Shown here: positions 1 to 4,811 of the stretch, piece by piece | Position numbering within the stretch: the first letter of the stretch is position 1 | How the letters are laid out: the number at the start of each line of letters is the position of its first letter | Source: Alphaproteobacteria bacterium | Lineage (GTDB): Bacteria; Pseudomonadota; Alphaproteobacteria; GCA-2731375 | NCBI GenBank assembly: GCA_028281075.1 | Contig: JANQKO010000474.1 | Span: forward strand, 1-9,047 | Reading direction: 5' to 3' | Length of the DNA: 9,047 nucleotides | Made by a program: the position numbers and the translations under genes | The notes under the pieces: model-generated | The model's database searches: none | Told to the model about the DNA's origin: nothing | What the model saw: the letters and a program-made list of their open reading frames with translations, nothing else

Positions 1-782
1 GGCTCGATCCGCAGGTAGCGCAGCGTGCGGAAGAAGCGGTCGAGCCGCCACTGACCAGGGACCGCTTCCGCGACATCACGCTCGAGGTGTTGGAGCGCAA
101 CCTGCACCTGATCGACGACCATGACGACTACTGGGTCTCGCAGCGCGTCTCGCGCGGCACCGACATCCCGGCCGGCGACATCCACGAAGCGACCGGCCCG
201 ACCGTCATCGTCGAATGCACGCCGCTGCCGTTCAAGCCGCGCGCGCCGCTGTTCCGCGACGGTATCGACGTGATGGTGCCGTCCGTGCGCCGGGCCGGCC
301 CCGAGGCCTTCTCGCCGCGCGCCAAGACCCACAATTATCTGAACCTGATCCTCGGCGACGAGGAAGTCCGCCGCCAGCACACCGGCGGCGACGGCCGGCA
401 CCCCTGGGCCATCCTGCTGGACCAGAACGGCCATTTCGCCGAGGGCATGGGCTCGAACATCTTCTTCGTCATCGACGGCGCGCTGGTGACGCCGCGCGAC
501 GATTACGTGCTCGCCGGCGTCACCCGCGATACCGTCTTCGAGCTTGCCGACGATCTGGGCATCGCCTGCGAGCGCGCCGATATCTCGCCCTACGACGCCT
601 ATAACGCCGACGAAGCCTTCATCACCTCGACCAGCTTTTGCATCTGTCCGGTGCGCAGCGTCTCCGGCGTCGCCATGGGCGACGGCGCCGTGCCCGGCCC
701 CGTTACCCGGCGCCTGACGGACGCGTTCAGCGCCCGCGTCGGCGTCGATTTCGTGCAGCAGTACCTGCGGCATCTTGACTGA
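1..782 (+). CDS. Aminotransferase class IV (branched-chain or D-amino-acid type), 5'-truncated
   Basis: A PLP enzyme of fold type IV, which moves an amino group between an amino acid and a 2-oxo acid in the cytoplasm. The frame is open from base 3 with no stop, so the gene begins before the window; 259 residues are visible. The GTG at 87 is internal, because the sequence before it (RFRDITLEVL) reads as normal protein. The likely Schiff-base lysine is in AKTHNYLNLI (codon 324-326). The cofactor signature EGMGSNIFFV follows, then LVTPRDDYVLAGVTRDT, the usual phosphate-binding stretch, and ADEAFITSTSF near the C-terminus. Family members are about 290-310 residues, so roughly 30-50 are missing. 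The next gene starts 72 bp downstream on the same strand and may be cotranscribed. Family assignment is firm. Branched-chain versus D-amino-acid or aminodeoxychorismate-lyase-like specificity cannot be settled, as the N-terminal substrate loop is absent. Confidence 0.88.
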   Translation, partial: LDPQVAQRAEEAVEPPLTRDRFRDITLEVLERNLHLIDDHDDYWVSQRVSRGTDIPAGDIHEATGPTVIVECTPLPFKPRAPLFRDGIDVMVPSVRRAGPEAFSPRAKTHNYLNLILGDEEVRRQHTGGDGRHPWAILLDQNGHFAEGMGSNIFFVIDGALVTPRDDYVLAGVTRDTVFELADDLGIACERADISPYDAYNADEAFITSTSFCICPVRSVSGVAMGDGAVPGPVTRRLTDAFSARVGVDFVQQYLRHLD

Positions 783-854
783 CCGCGCCGCCATGCCGGC
801 CGGCGTGCGATCGCCGGTATCGTGCGCCGCGCGCGTGGGCCGGCGAGCGGCGTA

Positions 855-1961
855 ATGGACGACCATCCCCTGGACATCGCGGCGGCGGAAATCGTCCTGC
901 CGTGCCCGGAACTCGACGAGACGCTGGCCTTCTTCCGCGCGCGTCTCGGCTTTCGCCTGGAGATGATTTTCCCCGCTGACGATCCCGCCGTCGCCGTGCT
1001 GTCGGGCCACGGCCTGCGCCTGCGTCTGGCGCGCGACGCCGGCGGCGCGCCGGGCCTGATCCGGCTGTCTTGCCGCGATCCGGCCGCGCTCGCCGGCGGG
1101 GCGTCGGCGCTGACCGCGCCCAACGGCACGCGTATCGAGCTGGCCGCCGCCGACCCGCCGCTCGACCTGCCGCCGCCGGCGCCGTCCCTGGTCGTGACCC
1201 GCCTGGCCGACGGCGCGGATGCCTGGGGCGCCGGCCGCGCCGGCATGCGGTACCGCGACCTCGTTCCCGACCGCCAGGGCGGCCGTTTCATCGCCTCGCA
1301 CATCCGCATTCCCGACGGCGGCCCGGTGCCCGACATGGTGCACTTCCACAAGATCCGCTTTCAGATGATCTACTGCCACAAGGGCTGGGTCGATCTGCTC
1401 TACGAGGACCAGGGACCGCTGTTCCGCCTGGTCGCCGGCGACTGCGTGCTGCAGCCGCCCGAGATCCGCCACCGGGTCGTCGAATGTTCGCCCGGCCTGG
1501 AGGTGGTCGAGATCGGCTGTCCGGCCGAGCACCTGACCTGCATCGACCACGCGCTTTCGCTGCCGACGCCGGACCCGCGGCCCGACCGCGACTTCGGCGG
1601 CCAGCGTTTCGTCCGCCACCAGGCCGCCAATGCCGCCTGGCATCCCTGGCGTTTCGACGGCACGGAGGCCCGCGACATCGGCATCTCGGCCGCGACCGAC
1701 GGCCTGGCCGACGTCCGGGTGATCCGTTTCCCAACCGGCGCCGGCGGCCTGCCGCCGCACCGCCACGCGGCCGAGTTCCTGTTCGGCTTCGTGCTGAACG
1801 GCGTGGCGACCCTCACCGCCGACGGCCAGCAATCATCGACACTGACCCCCGGCGATGCCTTTGTCATTCCCGCCGCCATGACCTACGCGCTCGAAAACGG
1901 CGGCGACGGTCTCGAACTGCTGCATGTCGCCCTGCCGGCGGACTACGACATTACCGTCTAG
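855..1961 (+). CDS. VOC (glyoxalase-like) plus double-cupin fusion protein
   Basis: A 368-residue protein of three small beta-rich metal-binding folds; its reaction is unknown. Residues 8-100 look like one VOC domain: AEIVLPCPELDETLAFFRARLGF is the opening strand-helix unit, and APNGTRIELA is the usual closing strand. Residues about 148-230 form cupin 1, with H163, H165, Q170 (in the usual Glu position) and H206 as possible metal ligands. Residues about 286-362 form cupin 2, with H302, H304 and E307, but no final His (Met/Thr at 342-343 instead). Cupin 1 therefore has the more complete metal site. ATG 855 was chosen over GTG 822 because the VOC domain starts just after it; neither has a strong Shine-Dalgarno sequence. 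The TAG stop is also the first three bases of the palindromic element 1959-2260. Domain calls are good. Dioxygenase, isomerase or sugar-binding roles are all possible. Confidence 0.8.
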   Translation: MDDHPLDIAAAEIVLPCPELDETLAFFRARLGFRLEMIFPADDPAVAVLSGHGLRLRLARDAGGAPGLIRLSCRDPAALAGGASALTAPNGTRIELAAADPPLDLPPPAPSLVVTRLADGADAWGAGRAGMRYRDLVPDRQGGRFIASHIRIPDGGPVPDMVHFHKIRFQMIYCHKGWVDLLYEDQGPLFRLVAGDCVLQPPEIRHRVVECSPGLEVVEIGCPAEHLTCIDHALSLPTPDPRPDRDFGGQRFVRHQAANAAWHPWRFDGTEARDIGISAATDGLADVRVIRFPTGAGGLPPHRHAAEFLFGFVLNGVATLTADGQQSSTLTPGDAFVIPAAMTYALENGGDGLELLHVALPADYDITV

Positions 1962-2260
1962 CAGGCTGTTGGAATGATCCGATCGCGCGGCCGACCATCC
2001 TTCGAGACAGCCCCTATCGGGGCTTTCTCAGAGCGTGTGAATGAATTACTCACGACCCAAAAGAAGCCGTCATGCTGGCGCAGGCCAGCATCCAGCGGCA
2101 TCATAAGCTTTTGAAAAACAACAAAAAATGGATCCTGGCCTTCGCCAGGATGACAACCTGAATGGCTTCGGTGAGATTTCTTCACAGGCTCTGAAGAGAC
2201 GCGAAGCGTCGTCCCGAAGCATGTTGGCGCCGGTATCGCGGCTTTTTTAACAGCCTGCTA
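1959..2260. mobile_element. Palindromic MITE-like element with 12-bp terminal inverted repeats
   Basis: The ends are perfect inverted repeats: TAGCAGGCTGTT (1959-1970) and AACAGCCTGCTA (2249-2260). Inside, further inverted pairs share one centre near 2110: CATCCTTCGAGAC (1996-2008) with GTCCCGAAGCATG (2211-2223); TCAGAGCGTGTGAA (2028-2041) with TTCACAGGCTCTGA (2181-2194, one mismatch); and a REP pair at 2068-2094 and 2129-2154. The whole unit is thus one long imperfect palindrome. Its middle (2101-2130) is A/T-rich, unlike the flanking DNA. It encodes no credible protein, so it would need a transposase in trans. The ends are bounded by TA on both sides, compatible with TA target duplication as in IS630/Tc1-like transposition, though TA could also be part of the repeat itself. 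Mobility is inferred from structure only. Confidence 0.7.
2068..2155. repeat. Inverted REP pair (family A) at the core of the palindromic element
   Basis: The left arm (2068-2094) and right arm (2129-2154) are diverged inverted copies of the repeat also found at 7433-7503. Each arm folds alone: ATGCTGGC-GCAG-GCCAGCAT on the left and ATCCTGGC-CTTC-GCCAGGAT on the right, both perfect 8-bp stems. The left arm differs from the other copies at two paired stem positions that changed together (C to G and G to C), so pairing is kept. Confidence 0.75.
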
Positions 2261-2300
2261 ACCGATTGACCGGGCATCGCGTTGCCGCGAGAATGCGGCC

Positions 2301-2378
2301 ATGCGGTATCGGCTGGCCATGACGCTGAAACTGAAATCGTGCCTCAACCGGGGGACGGAAGGTTTTTGCGCGCGTTGA
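2301..2378 (+). other. Possible 25-codon leader ORF upstream of the dapA-like gene
   Basis: A short open frame, ATG 2301 to TGA 2378, encodes MRYRLAMTLKLKSCLNRGTE followed by GFCAR. It lies between the palindromic element and the terminator-like hairpin at 2405-2439, the arrangement expected of an attenuation leader. There is no clear Shine-Dalgarno sequence, no run of one regulatory codon, and no known family match. It may be chance. The rest of 2261-2404 shows no other gene or recognisable riboswitch. Confidence 0.15.
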
Positions 2379-2404
2379 GCCGATAGACGCATTGACCATC
2401 GACA

Positions 2405-2439
2405 GGCCCCGCCGGATCGGACGGGGCCGTTTCTTTTCT
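2405..2439 (+). terminator. Intrinsic terminator or attenuator ahead of the dapA-like gene
   Basis: GGCCCCG (2405-2411) pairs perfectly with CGGGGCC (2422-2428) across a 10-nt loop. It is followed by a T-rich tract, GTTTCTTTTCT. It lies 44 bp before the start codon at 2483, so it could end transcripts from the VOC-cupin side, or act as an attenuator in the mRNA leader of the next gene. The stem is short but entirely G/C, and the T tract is interrupted. Confidence 0.5.
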
Positions 2440-2482
2440 CATGTGTCCACGCCGTCGGCGCCGCCGCAAACCGGAGAGACAC

Positions 2483-3373
2483 ATGCAACCGCGACCAACA
2501 CCGATCCAGGGCCTCTGGCTGCCGCTGATCACGCCCTTCCATGACGGCCGTCTCGACGCGACCTCGCTCGCGGGCCTGATCGCGCACTATCTCGACCAGC
2601 CGGTCGACGGTTTCATCATGGCCGCGACCACGGGCGAGGGCCTCACGATCGACGACGAGGAGACCGCGCACCTGGTCGCCATCGCCACCGAAGCCGTGGA
2701 CGGCCGGCGGCCGGTCTTCCTCGGCCTTTCCGGCAGCGACACCCGCCGGCTGACCGCGGCGCTCGACCGGGCCGAGACCTGGCCGGTCGACGGCTACCTC
2801 GTCACCTGTCCCTACTACAGCCGGCCGTCGCAGGACGGTCTCTACCAACACTTCGCCACGCTCGCCGGGCGCACCGACCGGCCGGTCGTGCTCTACAACA
2901 TCCCCTACCGTACCGGCGTCAATCTCGCCAACGAGACGCTGCTGCGGCTGGCCGAACTGCCGAACATCGTCGGCGTCAAGGACTGCTGCGTGAACCCGGC
3001 GCAGTCCTTCGACCTGCTGCGCGACCGGCCGCCGGGCTTCGGCGTGCTGACCGGCGAGGATGCCCTGTTCTACAGCGCCCTCACGCAAGGCGCCGACGGC
3101 GGCATTCTCGCCTCGGCCCATGTCGAGACCGCGGCCTTCGCCGCCGTGCGCGACGCGTTGCTCGCCGGCGATCAGCCGGGCGCGCTTGGCCTGTGGCGCG
3201 ATCTCGTCGGTCTCGCCCGCCTGCTGTTCGCCGAGCCCAGTCCGGCGCCGGTCAAGCACTGCCTCTGGCGCGCCGGCCTGATCGCCTCGCCCGAGGTCCG
3301 CCTGCCGATGACCGGGGTCAGCCCCGGTCTCGCGGATCGGCTCACCGCCGAGATGACGCGGCGGCGGGGGTGA
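2483..3373 (+). CDS. dapA: 4-hydroxy-tetrahydrodipicolinate synthase (DapA family)
   Basis: A 296-residue class I aldolase-type TIM barrel. DapA condenses pyruvate with aspartate semialdehyde in lysine/diaminopimelate synthesis; relatives cleave or form other 2-keto acids. Every key E. coli DapA residue appears with a constant offset of +5: T49-T50 in ATTGEG (T44-T45), Y112 in CPYYSRPSQDGLYQHF (Y107), Y138 and R143 in YNIPYRTG (Y133, R138), and Schiff-base K166 in GVKDCC (K161). The C-terminal EPSPAPVKHCLWRAGL and RLPMTGVS also match. R143, which binds the aldehyde substrate carboxylate, favours true DapA over N-acetylneuraminate lyase or keto-deoxy-acid enzymes. ATG 2483 is preferred to ATG 2441 because it has GGAGAG at 2473-2478 and avoids an arginine-rich N-terminal extension. 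No lysine-pathway gene is nearby; the neighbours look catabolic, so this may be a second copy with another role. Confidence 0.88.
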   Translation: MQPRPTPIQGLWLPLITPFHDGRLDATSLAGLIAHYLDQPVDGFIMAATTGEGLTIDDEETAHLVAIATEAVDGRRPVFLGLSGSDTRRLTAALDRAETWPVDGYLVTCPYYSRPSQDGLYQHFATLAGRTDRPVVLYNIPYRTGVNLANETLLRLAELPNIVGVKDCCVNPAQSFDLLRDRPPGFGVLTGEDALFYSALTQGADGGILASAHVETAAFAAVRDALLAGDQPGALGLWRDLVGLARLLFAEPSPAPVKHCLWRAGLIASPEVRLPMTGVSPGLADRLTAEMTRRRG

Positions 3374-3430
3374 AATCGCTTCATCACAGGTTGAAAATTC
3401 CGCGTTTGCCGGCCGGCGGGCCCGTTGCGA

Positions 3431-3466
3431 GGGTGGCGCTCCATGCCCATGCAAGGAGCGCCACCC
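3431..3466 (+). promoter_or_regulatory. Perfect 12-bp hairpin burying the ribosome site of the enoyl-CoA hydratase gene
   Basis: GGGTGGCGCTCC (3431-3442) and GGAGCGCCACCC (3455-3466) are perfect inverted copies around a 12-nt loop. The right arm contains the GGAG of the Shine-Dalgarno sequence AAGGAG (3453-3458) and ends at the base before ATG 3467. Folded mRNA would hide the ribosome site. The loop holds two further in-frame ATGs (3443, 3449), and GAGG at 3429-3432 could serve 3443. No T-run follows, so it is not a standard terminator. A DNA operator for a dimeric regulator is the alternative. Confidence 0.6.
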
Positions 3467-4258
3467 ATGTCGAGCCCCGTTCTCTGCGAGATCGCCGGCG
3501 GCATCGCCACCCTGACCCTGAACCGCCCGGCGAAGCTGAACGCCATCGACTACGCCATGGCCGACGCGCTGTTAGCGGCGCTCGACCGGCTGGAGACCGA
3601 TCCCGACGTCGGCGCCGTCATCGTCACCGGTGCCGGCGCGCGGGCCTTTTCGGCCGGCGCCGACATCGCCGAATTCTCCAGGAGCGTCGCGGCCGGCCCG
3701 AACACGGCCGTGCGGGATTTCGTCCGCCGTGGCCAGGCCATGACCGCGCGGCTCGAGGCCTTCGTCAAGCCGGTGATCGCCGCCGTCAACGGCCTCGCCT
3801 ATGGCGGCGGCTGCGAGATCACCGAGGCCGTGCATCTCGCCATCGCCAGTGACCGCGCGTCGTTCGCCAAACCGGAGATCGCGCTCGGCATGCCGCCGAC
3901 ATTCGGCGGCACGCAGCGCCTGCCGCGCCTCGCCGGCCGCAAGCTGGCACTCGAACGGCTGCTCACCGGCGACAGCTTTTCGCCCGAGACGGCGCTGGAG
4001 CTGGGCCTCGTGAACCAGGTCGTGCCGCACGACGACCTGCTGCCCACGGCCCGGGCGCTCGCCGACCGCATCATCCGGCATTCGCCGCTGGCCGTCGCCG
4101 GCATCATCACCGCGGTCACGCGCGGCCTCAACATGGGCATGGCCGAGGGCCTGCAAATGGAGAGCGAGCAGTTCGCCCGCCTGGTCCCGAGCCATGACCT
4201 GCGCGAGGGCCTCGACGCCTGGCAGGCCCGCCGCGCGCCCGTCTATGCCGGCCGCTGA
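3467..4258 (+). CDS. Enoyl-CoA hydratase/isomerase (crotonase family)
   Basis: A 263-residue crotonase-fold protein. These enzymes add water to enoyl-CoA, or perform isomerase, dehalogenase or lyase reactions on CoA thioesters in fatty-acid, aromatic or amino-acid breakdown. The oxyanion-hole segments are FSAGADIAEF (61-70) and YGGGCE (112-117). Both hydratase acids are present: E117 in GGGCE and E137 in KPEI, equivalent to rat mitochondrial E144 and E164. GGTQRLPRLAG (147-157) is the standard following motif. The loop before it is GMPPTF rather than the common G-I-I-P-G-A, a small deviation near the active site. Length is normal for the family. ATG 3467 has AAGGAG eight bases upstream; ATGs at 3443 and 3449 are in frame and could give extended forms. 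The gene lies 93 bp after the dapA-like gene and 67 bp before the small cupin, probably in one operon. True hydratase activity is likely; the acyl group is unknown. Confidence 0.9.
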   Translation: MSSPVLCEIAGGIATLTLNRPAKLNAIDYAMADALLAALDRLETDPDVGAVIVTGAGARAFSAGADIAEFSRSVAAGPNTAVRDFVRRGQAMTARLEAFVKPVIAAVNGLAYGGGCEITEAVHLAIASDRASFAKPEIALGMPPTFGGTQRLPRLAGRKLALERLLTGDSFSPETALELGLVNQVVPHDDLLPTARALADRIIRHSPLAVAGIITAVTRGLNMGMAEGLQMESEQFARLVPSHDLREGLDAWQARRAPVYAGR

Positions 4259-4325
4259 CCGCGCCTCTATTGCCGTCGCCGGCGTTTCGTCCGATCCTGA
4301 TGCGAACCGGACAGGAGCGGTGATC

Positions 4326-4661
4326 ATGGAAACGCTGACGGACGCGAGCCATCTCTACGAGGTCGAATACCGGGCGCGGCACGCCGAACGCCCCGGCTTC
4401 CGCATCAACGAAATCCGTTTGTCGCCGACCCAGAAGGTGCCCTGGCACTATCACAGCCAGATCAGCGACACCTTCTACGTCCTCGACGGCCGGATCCGCA
4501 TCTTCCTGCAGGACCCCAAGGCCGACGTGATCTTGGAGACTGGCGAGAGCTATGCCGTCGAACCCCGCCGGCCGCACCTCGTCACCAACCCCGACGACAC
4601 GTCGGCCACCTTCCTGATCTTGCAGGGCGTCGGCGACTACGATTTCGTGCCACTGGTCTGA
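4326..4661 (+). CDS. Small single-domain cupin protein
   Basis: A 111-residue protein that is one cupin barrel. Motif 1 is VPWHYHSQISDTFYVLDG, with H41 and H43 as metal ligands and D48 where Glu is usual. Motif 2 is GESYAVEPRRPHLVTN, with H84 as the third His. A divalent metal site is therefore plausible, with Asp replacing Glu. Proteins of this size act as isomerases, small dioxygenases, sugar or ligand binders; the reaction cannot be inferred. ATG 4326 has AGGAG at 4313-4317, and an upstream extension to 4194 would overlap the hydratase gene and read as low-complexity sequence, so it was rejected. The gene follows the enoyl-CoA hydratase by 67 bp on the same strand and ends the likely operon; palindromic repeats begin immediately after its stop. 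Confidence 0.85.
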   Translation: METLTDASHLYEVEYRARHAERPGFRINEIRLSPTQKVPWHYHSQISDTFYVLDGRIRIFLQDPKADVILETGESYAVEPRRPHLVTNPDDTSATFLILQGVGDYDFVPLV

Positions 4662-4663
4662 CG

Positions 4664-4675
4664 CGCGATATCGCG
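4664..4675. repeat. 12-bp perfect palindrome just after the cupin stop codon
   Basis: CGCGATATCGCG lies two bases after the TGA at 4659-4661. It is self-complementary and directly abuts the larger repeat at 4677. It may add to termination of the cupin transcript or simply form part of the palindrome-rich spacer. Confidence 0.5.
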
Positions 4676-4676
4676 T

Positions 4677-4781
4677 GCTTCGAGACGGTCCCTCCGGGAC
4701 CTCCTCAGCATGAGGTCGTGCATTGATATCAAACACCAACCTCATCCTGAGGAGCGCCCGAAAGGGCGCGTCTCGAAGGAT
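4677..4781. repeat. Inverted REP pair (family B) between convergent genes
   Basis: The left arm 4677-4716 and right arm 4739-4781 are inverted copies with the plan CTTCGAGACG, hairpin, CTCCTCAG, GATGAGGT. Each arm contains two small stems. On the left these are GGTCCC-TCC-GGGACC (4687-4701) and CCTCA-GCA-TGAGG (4703-4715). On the right they are GCGCCC-GAAA-GGGCGC (4754-4769) and CCTCA-TCC-TGAGG (4740-4752). The stem sequences differ between arms yet each remains paired, so structure is conserved rather than sequence. The 22-bp centre contains TTGATATCAA. Lying between a + strand gene ending at 4661 and a - strand gene ending at 4812, it could terminate transcription from both sides. The 12-mer ATCCTTCGAGAC is shared with the element at 1959-2260. 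Confidence 0.75.
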
Positions 4782-4811
4782 CGGCTATGAGATTTCGAAC
4801 TGCAGCCCGCG

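Noticed and set aside
1953..2266. ACCG on both sides of the palindromic element as a target-site duplication
   Set aside because: The left copy is separated from the element end by two bases, so it is not an adjacent direct repeat; the flanking TA is a better candidate.
2261..2440. Lysine or other known riboswitch before the dapA-like gene
   Set aside because: The stretch is too short and lacks the conserved core of the lysine riboswitch; only the terminator-like hairpin can be supported.
2258..3454. Long minus-strand open frame (398 codons) opposite the dapA-like gene
   Set aside because: It is the antisense of a gene with complete active-site motifs; its translation is Arg/Gly/Ala-rich low-complexity sequence with no family features.
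4194..4325. N-terminal extension of the small cupin to 4194
   Set aside because: It would overlap the hydratase gene and adds Arg/Ala/Pro-rich sequence; the Shine-Dalgarno at 4313-4317 supports ATG 4326.
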